A DNA stretch of 64,000 bases. Origin: Luteococcus sp038433135 (GTDB taxonomy: Bacteria > Actinomycetota > Actinomycetes > Propionibacteriales > Propionibacteriaceae). Position numbers and translations under genes: made by a program. Positions 43,363 to 54,262 of this stretch are shown piece after piece. The stretch covers positions 1-64,000 of the forward strand of contig NZ_JBCDMV010000020.1 of NCBI RefSeq assembly GCF_038433135.1. Reading direction: 5' to 3'. Position 1 is the first letter of the stretch, and each line of letters starts with the position of its first letter. Below the pieces are notes generated by a model. The model was not told the origin of the DNA and did not search any database. It saw nothing but the letters and a program-made list of their open reading frames with translations.

Positions 43363-45846
43363 ATGAAACTCGTCGTCGTCGGTGGCGTCGCCGCCGGAAT
43401 GTCCCTGGCAGCCCGGGCCCGCAGGCTCGACGAGCATGCCGAGATCGTCGTCCTCGAACGCTCCCACCATGTGTCCTTCGCCAACTGCGGCCTGCCCTAC
43501 CACATCGGCGAGGTGATCACCGATCGCGATCGGCTGCTGCTGCAGACCCCCGAGAGCCTGCGGGAGAGCCTCAACCTGGACGTTCGCCTTCGCCAGGAAG
43601 TGGTCGACGTCGACGCCCCGAACCGCACCGTGACCGTCCGGGACCTGGATTCCGGCCGGGAGTACCAGGAGAACTACGACGAGCTGGGGCTGTGCATGGG
43701 CGCTCGGGCGGTCATTCCGCCGGTTCCCGGCGCCGACCTGCCGGGCATCCACGTGCTGCGCAGCCTCGGCGACATGGACCGGATCAAGCAGCGGGTGGAT
43801 CGTGACCCCGCGGGCCTGCGCGCCCTGGTGGTGGGCGCCGGCTTCATCGGTCTGGAGGCCGCGGAGAATCTGCGCGAGCGGGGCGCCGAGGTGCACGTGG
43901 TGGAGATGGCGCCGCAGATCCTGCCGCCGGTGGACCACGAGATCGCCGCCAATGCAGAGCAGGTCCTGCGCACCCACGGCATCAAGCTGCACCTTGGCAC
44001 CGCCGTCACCGGCTTCGCGCAACAGGGCCAGCGGATCGTCGCCAGCCTGGGCGACGGCTCCACCCTGGAGGCGGACCTGGTGGTGCTGGCCATCGGGGTG
44101 AAGCCGCTGACCGAGCTGGCTGTCGCCGCCGGCGCCCAGATCGGCCCGCGGGGTGGCATCGTCGTCGACGAGCACCAGCGCACCACCGTCGAGCATGTCT
44201 GGGCCGCGGGTGACGTGGTGGAGAGCCGGCACACCGTGCTGCCCGACAGTCACGTGATCGCCCTGGCCGGGCCCGCCAATCGGCAGGGTCGCGTCGCGGC
44301 GGAGAACATCTGCGGCCGCGAGACCAGCTATGACTCCACCCAAGGCACTTCGGTGGTCAAGCTCTTCGCCATGACGGTGGCGGCCACCGGTGCCAACAGC
44401 CGCCAGCTCGCCCAGGCCGGGATCCCCTTCTGGACGGTGCATGCGCACCCCACCGGGCACGCCGGTTACTACCCCGGCACCTCGCCGATGCACCTCAAGC
44501 TGCTCTTCTCCCCCACCGACGGCAAGCTGCTGGGCGCGCAGTGCGCCGGCTTCGACGGCGTCGAGAAGCGGATCGACGTGATCGCCACCGCCCTGCGCTT
44601 CGGCGGCACCGTCTTCGACCTGGAGAAGCTGGAACTCAGCTATGCCCCGCCCTATGGCTCCGCGAAGGATCCGGTGAACATGGCCGGATTCCTGGCCAGC
44701 AATGTGATCCGGGGCGACGCCAAGCTCTGGTACCCGGACGCGGACCTGACCGGGTGCCGGGTGGTCGACGTCCGCGAACCCACCGAATTCGACGTCTGGC
44801 ACCTCGACGGCTCCCAGAACATTCCGCTCGGCCGGATCCGCGAGGAACTGGACGGTTGGGACCGCAACCAGCCCGTCCGGCTGCTGTGCGCGGTCGGTTT
44901 CCGCAGTTATCTGGCGCACCGGATCCTGGTGCAGCGCGGCTTCACCGATGTCGCCTTCCTGTCCGGCGGCAGCACCACCTACCGCGCGTGGTCCACACCG
45001 GAGCGCGGGGAGCAGGACGCGCCGGTGGATCTGAGCGTCTTCACCCAGCCCACCGCCAGCCAGCCGAGCCAGCCACAGGCGCCCACTGCCTTCACCACCG
45101 CCCTGATGGGCGCGCAGACCATTGACCTGGACTGCACCGGCCTGGCCTGCCCTGGCCCGATCATGAAGCTCTCGGAGACCATGAAGGGCCTGCGCCCGGG
45201 CGACGAGATCGTGGCACACGTCTCGGACATGGGCTTTGCCAGCGACGGCCCGGCCTGGGCCAAGCGCAATGGCCATGAGCTGGTGGGCCTGGAGCCCGAC
45301 GGCTCCGGGCTCAAGGCCACCTTCCGGCACACCGGGGAGACTGCCCAGGCCTCCGCGCAGGCACCCGTCGCGTCGAAAAACAAGAACTCCTTCGTGGTCT
45401 TCTCCGCAGACCTGGACAAGGTGATCGCGGCCTTCATCATCGCCAACGGTGCGCTCTCGATGGGCAATCAGGTGAGCATGTTCTTCACCTTCTGGGGGCT
45501 GAACTCGCTGCGTGACCCGAGGGCGCCCAAGCGGGAGATGAAGCCGATGGACAAGATGATGAAGGCGATGATGCCCTCCAGCGCGGAGGCCCTGACGCTC
45601 TCGCAGATGAACATGGGCGGCGCCGGCACGGCGATGATCAAGAACACCATGAAGCAGCACCACGTGGCGTCGGTGAGCGAGATGATCCAGTCCGCGCTGG
45701 ACGGCGGCGCCCGGCTGATCGCCTGCACCATGACGATGGACCTGCTGGGGATCACCAAGGAAGATCTGCTGCCGGGCGTCGAGTTCGGCGGCGTGGCGAC
45801 CTTCCTGGACGAGGCCAGCGACTCCCAGACCACGCTGTTCATCTGA
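43363..45846 (+). CDS. CoA-disulfide reductase / rhodanese / TusA / DsrE-like four-domain fusion
   Basis: An 827-aa cytoplasmic protein with four sulfur modules in order. Residues 1-445 form a pyridine nucleotide-disulfide oxidoreductase of the CoA-disulfide/CoA-persulfide reductase type with active Cys42 in SFANCGLPYH. About 460-550 is a rhodanese with Cys509 in LLCAVGFRS. About 590-660 is TusA with Cys596 in LACPGPIMKL. About 674-827 is a DsrE-like domain ending in a flexible tail. The chain of cysteines suggests that a persulfide is passed along one polypeptide and reduced with NAD(P)H. ATG 43363 has GGAAGG 8-9 nt upstream. A 20-bp terminator follows. Confidence 0.9.
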   Translation: MKLVVVGGVAAGMSLAARARRLDEHAEIVVLERSHHVSFANCGLPYHIGEVITDRDRLLLQTPESLRESLNLDVRLRQEVVDVDAPNRTVTVRDLDSGREYQENYDELGLCMGARAVIPPVPGADLPGIHVLRSLGDMDRIKQRVDRDPAGLRALVVGAGFIGLEAAENLRERGAEVHVVEMAPQILPPVDHEIAANAEQVLRTHGIKLHLGTAVTGFAQQGQRIVASLGDGSTLEADLVVLAIGVKPLTELAVAAGAQIGPRGGIVVDEHQRTTVEHVWAAGDVVESRHTVLPDSHVIALAGPANRQGRVAAENICGRETSYDSTQGTSVVKLFAMTVAATGANSRQLAQAGIPFWTVHAHPTGHAGYYPGTSPMHLKLLFSPTDGKLLGAQCAGFDGVEKRIDVIATALRFGGTVFDLEKLELSYAPPYGSAKDPVNMAGFLASNVIRGDAKLWYPDADLTGCRVVDVREPTEFDVWHLDGSQNIPLGRIREELDGWDRNQPVRLLCAVGFRSYLAHRILVQRGFTDVAFLSGGSTTYRAWSTPERGEQDAPVDLSVFTQPTASQPSQPQAPTAFTTALMGAQTIDLDCTGLACPGPIMKLSETMKGLRPGDEIVAHVSDMGFASDGPAWAKRNGHELVGLEPDGSGLKATFRHTGETAQASAQAPVASKNKNSFVVFSADLDKVIAAFIIANGALSMGNQVSMFFTFWGLNSLRDPRAPKREMKPMDKMMKAMMPSSAEALTLSQMNMGGAGTAMIKNTMKQHHVASVSEMIQSALDGGARLIACTMTMDLLGITKEDLLPGVEFGGVATFLDEASDSQTTLFI

Positions 45847-45858
45847 CCAGAAAGAAAA

Positions 45859-45898
45859 TGTGGATGGTTACCACCGTCGACGGTGGTAACCATCCACA
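45859..45898 (+). terminator. Intrinsic terminator after the sulfur fusion gene
   Basis: A perfect 20-bp palindrome (GTGGATGGTTACCACCGTC at 45860-45878 and its complement at 45879-45897, plus a flanking T-A pair) is followed by CTCTTTTTT. It is the clearest rho-independent terminator in the window and is less GC-rich than the others. Confidence 0.92.
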
Positions 45899-45941
45899 CT
45901 CTTTTTTCCCGGCCTTCTCCGGGTCATGACAGGATGGCCCG

Positions 45942-46568
45942 GTGAACGACAAACAGATGGCCCCGATCGAACCCGGCACATGGGAGAAGATGGTGGCGGC
46001 CAACCCGGAGCACCCGCACAACTACGCCCAGCGCTTCCGCACGATGGCAGCCAATGGCGCCGACCTGCTGGGCGAGGCCCGCTTCATCGACGCGATGGCC
46101 GCCCGCAATGCGCACATCCTGGACGCGGGCTGTGGGCCGGGCCGGCATGCCACCTGGCTGGCCGAGCGCGGCCACCGGGTGGTCGGTGTTGATCTTGACC
46201 CGACCTTGATCGAGATCGCCCGACGTGAGGCGCCCGGCCCGGACTACTTCGTGCAGGACCTGGCCGTGCTGGACCTGCCCGGTCAGGGCGTCGACGAGGG
46301 CTTCGACGCGATCCTGTGCGCCGGCAATGTGATCGCCTTCCCCGCGCCCTCCAGCCGTCGTCGGATCCTGGCCAATCTGGCCCGGCACCTGAACCCGGAG
46401 GGTCGAGCCGTGATCGGCTTCGGCGCGGGCCGCGGCTACGACTTCGGCGACTTCCTGGCCGATGCCGAGGCCAGCGGCCTGGTGCTGCAGCTGGGCCTGT
46501 CCACCTGGGATCTGAAGCCCTTCCAGGAGGGCTCGGACTTCCTGGTGGCGGTCTTCACCCGCGCCTGA
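45942..46568 (+). CDS. Class I SAM-dependent methyltransferase
   Basis: A 208-aa protein with motif I LDAGCGPGRHATWLAERGH near 60-78 followed by VVGVDLDPT and the post-motif region FDAILCAGNVIAF near 121-133. Substrate unknown. The GTG start is preceded at 6 nt by CAGGAT, a weak -10-like hexamer, with no Shine-Dalgarno sequence. The macrodomain gene follows by 22 nt but has its own promoter. Confidence 0.82.
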   Translation: MNDKQMAPIEPGTWEKMVAANPEHPHNYAQRFRTMAANGADLLGEARFIDAMAARNAHILDAGCGPGRHATWLAERGHRVVGVDLDPTLIEIARREAPGPDYFVQDLAVLDLPGQGVDEGFDAILCAGNVIAFPAPSSRRRILANLARHLNPEGRAVIGFGAGRGYDFGDFLADAEASGLVLQLGLSTWDLKPFQEGSDFLVAVFTRA

Positions 46569-46590
46569 GCCGCCCGCCTAGGCTGGGGGC

Positions 46591-47112
46591 ATGAGCCCCA
46601 CCATCGAGATCGTCCGCGGCGACATCACCACCCTGGCCGAGCCGGTCGACGCCGTCGTCAATGCCGCCAACTCCGGCCTGCTGGGAGGCGGCGGAGTGGA
46701 CGGCGCCATCCACCGTCGCGGCGGGCCACAGATCCTGGCCGAGTGCCGGGAACTGCGCCGCACCAGCCTGCCCGACGGGCTGCCGGCCGGGCAGGCGGTG
46801 GCCACCACCGCCGGGAACCTGGATGCCCGCTGGGTGATCCACACCGTCGGGCCGGTCTGGGCCAAGACCATCGACAAGTCGGCCACGCTGGCCTCCTGCT
46901 ACCGGGAGTGCCTGCGGGTGGCCGACGAGCTGGGCGCCACCGCGGTGGCCTTCCCCACCATCTCCGCCGGCGTCTACGGCTGGCCGATGGACGACGCCAC
47001 CAGGATTGCCGTGCAGACGGTGCAGCAGACCCCCACATCGGTGCAGCGGGTGGTCTTCGTCGCCTTCAACGAGGCCGCCGAGACGGGTTATCGGCAGGCG
47101 CTGGGAGCGTGA
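46591..47112 (+). CDS. Macrodomain protein (ADP-ribose-related hydrolase)
   Basis: A 173-aa single macrodomain. IEIVRGDITTL at the start, VNAANSGLLGGGGVDGAIHRRGG (in two parts, about 22-44) and FPTISAGVYGWP near 127-138 are the ADP-ribose-binding loops of the MacroD/YmdB type, which removes ADP-ribose from proteins or hydrolyses O-acetyl-ADP-ribose. The ATG follows TAGGCT by 6 nt without a Shine-Dalgarno sequence, so a leaderless mRNA is likely. Confidence 0.92.
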   Translation: MSPTIEIVRGDITTLAEPVDAVVNAANSGLLGGGGVDGAIHRRGGPQILAECRELRRTSLPDGLPAGQAVATTAGNLDARWVIHTVGPVWAKTIDKSATLASCYRECLRVADELGATAVAFPTISAGVYGWPMDDATRIAVQTVQQTPTSVQRVVFVAFNEAAETGYRQALGA

Positions 47113-47133
47113 CGAGGGCTCGGACGTCGTGGC

Positions 47134-47859
47134 TCACGCCTGCTTCTTGCCGGACTTGAGCATGGTGGAGCCGACGATGAAGACCACCAGGCCGATCGCG
47201 ACGTAGTTGGCGATCCTGGCGTACTGCTTGAGCAGCACGACGGCGGGCTCGCCCACCTGCCAGCCGAACCAGAAGTAGCCCAGCATCCAGACGGTGCTGG
47301 CCAGGAAGTCCAGCGCCATGAACTTCTTCCAGCTCATCCCCGTCGAGCCGGCCAGGACGAAGATCACCTGCATCAGCGGCAACGGGATCGGGACATAGGC
47401 GACGAACATGCCCAGCCACCCCAGCTTGTGCGCCCAGCGCTCGGCTCGGGCGTAGTTCTTGGCGGCACGCTTGGACTGCCCGGCCCAGACCTCGATCATC
47501 CCGCGGCCCCAGAGCTTGCCGGCCCACCAGAAGACCCAGTCGAACTTGATCGACATCAAGGATCCGGCCATCAGGTAGAACCACCAGTTCGGGGCTAACC
47601 CCTGACTGGCCAGGGCACCCATGGCGGCGGTGCCGGAGCGGGAACCTGTCAGGCCCACCAGCAACGGCGGGTTGAGGCCGAGCAGCCAGCCGCGCAGCGG
47701 CAGCATCGCCAACCCGAACAACCCCATGAACATGATCCAGCCCATGCACTGCTTGTCGGCCTTGCCGGGCTGGTGCTTCCACGGCATACCGGGCTGATCC
47801 CACCACGGCTTCTCCGCCTCGTCGTCAACGGCGGTGGACGCCTGGGGGCTCTGGTTCAT
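47134..47859 (-). CDS. DedA/VTT-domain membrane protein
   Basis: A 241-aa protein with a polar N-terminus (1-38), then several transmembrane segments and the VTT/DedA pattern around FVAYVPIPLPLMQVIFVLAGSTGMSWKKFMALDFLAS (in parts, about 155-190), where re-entrant hairpins and a conserved Pro/Arg-type motif occur. DedA proteins translocate phospholipids or undecaprenyl phosphate. The ATG lies 7 nt past a minus-strand TAGATT and lacks a Shine-Dalgarno sequence. Confidence 0.78.
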   Translation of the reverse strand: MNQSPQASTAVDDEAEKPWWDQPGMPWKHQPGKADKQCMGWIMFMGLFGLAMLPLRGWLLGLNPPLLVGLTGSRSGTAAMGALASQGLAPNWWFYLMAGSLMSIKFDWVFWWAGKLWGRGMIEVWAGQSKRAAKNYARAERWAHKLGWLGMFVAYVPIPLPLMQVIFVLAGSTGMSWKKFMALDFLASTVWMLGYFWFGWQVGEPAVVLLKQYARIANYVAIGLVVFIVGSTMLKSGKKQA

Positions 47860-47967
47860 GGCGCCCAATCTACCCGGCGTCGGGAGCGCCCCCGCCAGCC
47901 CGCTCCGCCGGTGGCCCAGCCCTCCGACTGGCAGCCGGAGAACCGCGGCCACCGCTGGCGGTCTGCG

Positions 47968-49227
<1,260 letters not shown>

Positions 49228-49229
49228 GG

Positions 49230-50258
49230 TCAGCTCCAATCCATCACGACCTTGCCACCCCGGCCATTGCCGGCGGTCGCGAAGGCCTCATCGAATTCGG
49301 TGTACGGGAAGCGGTCGGTGATCACGCCGGAGATGTCCAGGCCGGATTCCAGCAGCACGCTCATGGCGTACCAGGTCTCGAAGATCTGCCGGCCGGTCAC
49401 CCCCTGCAAGGTCAACATGTTGAAGATGATCTTGCTGAAGTCGATCTCGGTGGGCCTGCTGGGGGTGCCCAGCAGCGCGATCCGCCCGCCGTGGGTCATG
49501 TGGTCGATCATGCTGGCCAGCGCGATCCCGGAGCCGGACATCTCCAGGCCGATGTCGAAGCCCTCCTTCATCTGGGCGCGCTCGAAGACCACGTCGAGGC
49601 TCTCCCTGCCGACATTGATCGTGTCCTTTAGTCCCAGCGTGCGGGCCAGCTCCAGCCGCTCGTCGGAGAGGTCACTGACGACGACGTGCCGGGCGCCGGC
49701 GTGCTGGGCCACCAGGGCGGCCATGATGCCGATCGGGCCGGCACCGCTGACCAACACGTCCTCACCCAGGCTGGGGAACTGCAGGGCGGTGTGGACGGCA
49801 TTGCCGAAGGGGTCGAAGATGGCGGCGACGTCGGGATCGATCGGCCGGTGATGCACCCAGACATTGCCGGCGGGCATGGTGAAGTACTCGCTGAAGCAGC
49901 CGGTGACCATGTACCCGATCCCCTGGGTGTTGCGGCACAGGTGCCGCTTGCCAGCCAGGCAGGCGCGGCATCGGCCACACACATAGTGCCCCTCCCCGCT
50001 GACGAACTGCCCGATCGTGAGATCCTCGACGGCCGACCCCAGCCCGACGATCTCGCCACAGAATTCGTGGCCGATGGTCAGCGGAGTGGGCACCACCCGC
50101 TGTGCCCATGGATCCCAGCTGTCGATGTGCAGGTCCGTGCCGCAGATCCCGGTGCGCAGCACCTTGATCAACACCTCATTGGGCCCGGGAACCGGCTCGG
50201 GAACGTCCAGCAACTGCAGCCCCGGCTCGGGGGCAACCTTGACCAGCGCCTTCATCAT
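49230..50258 (-). CDS. tdh: L-threonine 3-dehydrogenase
   Basis: A 342-aa zinc-dependent medium-chain dehydrogenase that oxidises threonine to 2-amino-3-oxobutyrate with NAD. Catalytic zinc ligands Cys39 (GICGTD), His64 and Glu65 (GHEF) and the structural zinc loop YVCGRCRACLAGKRHLC (about 96-112) are present; FDPFGNAVHTAL is characteristic of Tdh. It is the first gene of tdh-kbl, with 2 nt between the genes. Two adjacent ATG codons mark the start, preceded by GAGGAG. Confidence 0.95.
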   Translation of the reverse strand: MMKALVKVAPEPGLQLLDVPEPVPGPNEVLIKVLRTGICGTDLHIDSWDPWAQRVVPTPLTIGHEFCGEIVGLGSAVEDLTIGQFVSGEGHYVCGRCRACLAGKRHLCRNTQGIGYMVTGCFSEYFTMPAGNVWVHHRPIDPDVAAIFDPFGNAVHTALQFPSLGEDVLVSGAGPIGIMAALVAQHAGARHVVVSDLSDERLELARTLGLKDTINVGRESLDVVFERAQMKEGFDIGLEMSGSGIALASMIDHMTHGGRIALLGTPSRPTEIDFSKIIFNMLTLQGVTGRQIFETWYAMSVLLESGLDISGVITDRFPYTEFDEAFATAGNGRGGKVVMDWS

Positions 50259-50371
50259 TTCTCCTCACGCCACTGTGACACCGAAAATACTCGTGCCAGG
50301 GCCGCGCCTCCAAGGCAACCTGGCCCTTGACCGGCCTTCCCCACACAAGCCCGAGCGGGCAGACTTACTGC

Positions 50372-51763
50372 GTGGCGATCAGCTCCTTCGACATGTTCAA
50401 GATCGGCATCGGGCCGTCCAGTTCGCACACCGTGGGCCCGATGCGCGCCGCGGCGCGCTTTGCCGCGGATCTGGCGGCCGGGCCGGACCTGCCGCGGGTG
50501 ACCCGGGTGAAAGCCGAGCTCTTCGGCTCCTTGGGGGCCACCGGGCACGGTCACGGCTCCCGGCCCGCCGTGCTGCTCGGCCTGGAGGGCGAGCAGCCGG
50601 AGAGCGTCGACACCCGTCGCGCCCCGGAGCGCACCGCACAGATCGAGGCCTCCCGACGGCTGCGGCTGGCCTCGCCGGACGGGCCCGAGATCCGCTTCGA
50701 CCCGGATCGGGATCTGGTGCTGCACCGCACCCGCCGGCTGGATTTCCATTCCAATGGCATGGTCTTCACCGCCTTCGCCGGGGATGAGCACCTGGTCCGT
50801 CGCACCTTCTACTCGATCGGTGGCGGCTTCGTGCTGGAGGACGACGGGAGCGGGCATCCGCAGGTGAGACTCGATTCCACACCCGTTCCGTTCGACTTCC
50901 GCACCGGCGCCCAGTTGCTGGAGCACTGCCGGGATCATCGGCTGAGCATCCCCGAGGTGCAGTTGGCCAATGAGGTGGCGCTGGGTCACAGCGAGCAGGA
51001 GGTGCGCGACGGCCTGCTGCGGATCTGGCGGGTGATGGACGACTGCATCGCGGCGGGCTGTGCGACGTCGGGAGTGCTGCCCGGCGGGTTGAAGGTGCGA
51101 CGCCGGGCCCATCGGCTGCACCTGGACCTGACCGCCCGGGAGCGCCAGCCGGCCGGCCCGGTCGATCCGCTGGCGACGATGGACTGGCTGACGCTGTGGG
51201 CGCTGGCGGTCAATGAGGAGAATGCCTCGGGTGGCCGGGTGGTGACCGCCCCCACCAATGGTGCGGCGGGGATCATTCCGTCGGTGCTGAAGTACGCCCA
51301 CACCTACATGCCGGGCGCGGGCGACCAGACGGTGGTCGACTTCCTGCTGACCGCCGGCGCGATCGGCTCGATCTACCAGCAGAGCGCCTCCATCTCCGGC
51401 GCCGAGGTGGGCTGTCAGGGCGAGGTGGGGGTGGCCGGCTCGATGGCCTCGGCGGGTCTGTGCCAGGTGCTGGGCGGCAGCCCGCAGCAGGTCTGCAATG
51501 CCGCCGAGATCGGCCTGGAGCACCATCTGGGGCTGACCTGCGATCCCGTCGGGGGCCTGGTGCAGATCCCGTGCATCGAGCGCAATGCGGTGGCCAGCGT
51601 GCAGGCGATCACCGCCGCCCGGCTGGCGCTGCAGGGCGACGGTCAGCAGATCGTGAGCCTGGACCAGGTGATCAGGACGATGATGCAGACCGGTGCGGAC
51701 ATGAAGACCAAGTACAAGGAGACGGCCCGCGGCGGCCTGGCGGTCAACATCGTCGAGTGCTGA
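50372..51763 (+). CDS. sdaA: L-serine ammonia-lyase, iron-sulfur dependent, single chain
   Basis: The 463-aa enzyme deaminates serine to pyruvate. The start MFKIGIGPSSSHTVGPMRAA gives the beta domain; the alpha domain carries the cluster cysteines in GCATSGVLPGG, GCQGEVGVAGS, AGLCQVLGG and LTCDPVGG. The fused beta-alpha order is that of E. coli SdaA. GTG 50372 was chosen as the natural N-terminus; 15 codons of open frame precede it. Divergent from tdh-kbl, giving a threonine/serine catabolic locus. Confidence 0.94.
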   Translation: MAISSFDMFKIGIGPSSSHTVGPMRAAARFAADLAAGPDLPRVTRVKAELFGSLGATGHGHGSRPAVLLGLEGEQPESVDTRRAPERTAQIEASRRLRLASPDGPEIRFDPDRDLVLHRTRRLDFHSNGMVFTAFAGDEHLVRRTFYSIGGGFVLEDDGSGHPQVRLDSTPVPFDFRTGAQLLEHCRDHRLSIPEVQLANEVALGHSEQEVRDGLLRIWRVMDDCIAAGCATSGVLPGGLKVRRRAHRLHLDLTARERQPAGPVDPLATMDWLTLWALAVNEENASGGRVVTAPTNGAAGIIPSVLKYAHTYMPGAGDQTVVDFLLTAGAIGSIYQQSASISGAEVGCQGEVGVAGSMASAGLCQVLGGSPQQVCNAAEIGLEHHLGLTCDPVGGLVQIPCIERNAVASVQAITAARLALQGDGQQIVSLDQVIRTMMQTGADMKTKYKETARGGLAVNIVEC

Positions 51764-51792
51764 CCGGGCTCGTCGCCCCACGCAACCACGAT

Positions 51793-51809
51793 CCCCGAGC
51801 TTGTCGGGG
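51793..51809. terminator. Short hairpin between sdaA and the ABM gene
   Basis: CCCCGA (51793-51798) pairs with TCGGGG (51804-51809), loop GCTTG, between convergent genes. Confidence 0.45.
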
Positions 51810-51831
51810 GGCCTGGCCCAGAGGGCTCGCC

Positions 51832-52116
51832 TCAGACCCGGTGGTACTTGACCGTGCGACGGGGCTCGGCCATCAGCTCGGCCACCTGCTCGCGCCAGGT
51901 CAGGTAGTGCGCCTGGGTCTTGTGGAAGTCCAGGTCCTCGGGAGCGGTGTAGTGCTCCACCAGGCAGAAGATGGTCGGATCCTCGTCGGACTGGATCAGC
52001 TCGAAGAGTTCGACGCCGGGCTCGAGCCGACTGGCCTGGGCATTGGTCAACGAGGCCTCTTTGAAGGCCTCGACGCCGTCGGGGGTGGTGTGCACATTGC
52101 AGTGGACGATCAGCAT
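51832..52116 (-). CDS. Antibiotic biosynthesis monooxygenase (ABM)-domain protein
   Basis: A 94-aa ferredoxin-like-fold protein: MLIVHCNVHTTPDGVEAFKEAS at the start, then EPGVELFELIQSDEDPTIFCLVEHY (two parts) and FHKTQAHYLTWREQV, the YgiN/LsrG-type ABM pattern. These form dimers and are quinol monooxygenases or isomerases; the substrate is unknown. ATG 52116 is preceded by GGAAGAGAG. Confidence 0.85.
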   Translation of the reverse strand: MLIVHCNVHTTPDGVEAFKEASLTNAQASRLEPGVELFELIQSDEDPTIFCLVEHYTAPEDLDFHKTQAHYLTWREQVAELMAEPRRTVKYHRV

Positions 52117-52315
52117 GGTTCTCTCTTCCTTGGGTCGGGACGCCGAATGGTCACCGGCGCCGTCACCTTCCAGCATGCTGCATCCCGCCGAATCTCGACC
52201 AGTCGTTCACCCTTTCGTCACATTGGCCGATGTCGCCCCTTGTCATCAGAAATCCATAGGGTTAAATCCGGGGGTCACCCTTCACGTCAGAGGTGTGATG
52301 TGAGAGTCTGGGCGA

Positions 52316-52336
52316 AGTGGACAAAGCATGTCCACT
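52316..52336. promoter_or_regulatory. Inverted repeat upstream of the sugar ABC ATPase gene
   Basis: AGTGGACA (52316-52323) and TGTCCACT (52329-52336) form a perfect inverted repeat with a 5-bp gap, 54 bp before the ATG at 52391. It could be an operator of a sugar regulator or a leader hairpin. The rest of the 274-bp divergent region (52117-52390) shows no gene. Confidence 0.45.
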
Positions 52337-52390
52337 GATTCCACTACGGATCGTCGGGCACGTACCTGCCCGTGGAAAGGAAGTGTGGCC

Positions 52391-53512
<1,122 letters not shown>

Positions 53513-53538
53513 TCCACACCGGATCACCCAGCAAGCAA

Positions 53539-53570
53539 CGAAGGGCCCCCGCCGCGGCGGGGGCCCTTCG
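53539..53570. terminator. Perfect 32-bp palindromic terminator
   Basis: CGAAGGGCCCCCGCCG (53539-53554) is followed directly by its complement (53555-53570). It lies between the convergent ATPase and acetyltransferase genes and shares the CGAAGGGCC opening with the terminator at 9129. Confidence 0.75.
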
Positions 53571-53586
53571 CCTGTAACGTCTGGGG

Positions 53587-54117
53587 TCAGGCCTGCAGTT
53601 CCAGCGGTTCGTAGGACGGCACCGGATCGGTGCGCAGGCGGGCCATGCTGCGGGTGTCGAAGCGCTGGCCGTCGTAGCTGAGTTTCTGCCGCTCGATCCC
53701 CTCCTGGATGAAACCGGCGGCCTCGGCCACCCGGGCTGAGGCCGGGTTGTTCAGCCTGTGCCCCAGTTCCAGCCGGTACAGCGGATTGGGCGACAGGAAC
53801 AGGGCGTGGTCGGCGATGGTGCACACCGCGCGCTTGGTCCAGCCCTTGCCGCGCCCCTGGCGTGACATCCAGTAGCTGACCCAGCCGATCGAGTTCTTCC
53901 GGTCCATGTGGGTGATCCCCACCCCGCCGATGGCGACGCCGTTGTGCACGATCGCGAAGCGCCGATCGGCCTTCCACGACTCGATCGCGGCCCGGGCGGC
54001 GGCCACGTCGGCCATCTCCGGCAGTTCCCGCGACAGGTCGGCTGCGGCGCGTCGATGACGCAGCAGCGCCGGGGCGTCGGAGAGCTGCCAGGGCCTGAGG
54101 ATCGGTTCGCCGGTCAT
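53587..54117 (-). CDS. GNAT-family N-acetyltransferase (RimJ/RimL-like)
   Basis: A 176-aa protein: ILRPWQLSDAPALLRHRR at the start, SIGWVSYWMSRQGRGKGWTKRAV near 76-98 (acetyl-CoA loop with R/QGRGKG) and LELGHRLNNPASARVAEAAGF near 115-135, the RimJ/L-type layout that acetylates N-termini. ATG 54117 was chosen; an upstream start adds 17 basic residues with no homology sign. Confidence 0.85.
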   Translation of the reverse strand: MTGEPILRPWQLSDAPALLRHRRAAADLSRELPEMADVAAARAAIESWKADRRFAIVHNGVAIGGVGITHMDRKNSIGWVSYWMSRQGRGKGWTKRAVCTIADHALFLSPNPLYRLELGHRLNNPASARVAEAAGFIQEGIERQKLSYDGQRFDTRSMARLRTDPVPSYEPLELQA

Positions 54118-54262
54118 GGCGATCAGTGTGGAGCCGAAGCGCCAGCGGACACAAGTGGGCCGACACATCTGGGTTTGCCCGACCGCTGTCTAGATCTGGA
54201 CGCGGTCGGCACCCACCGCGCAAAGCACCTAGTGTCGGTGCAATCCCACCCAGGAGGCCGTC

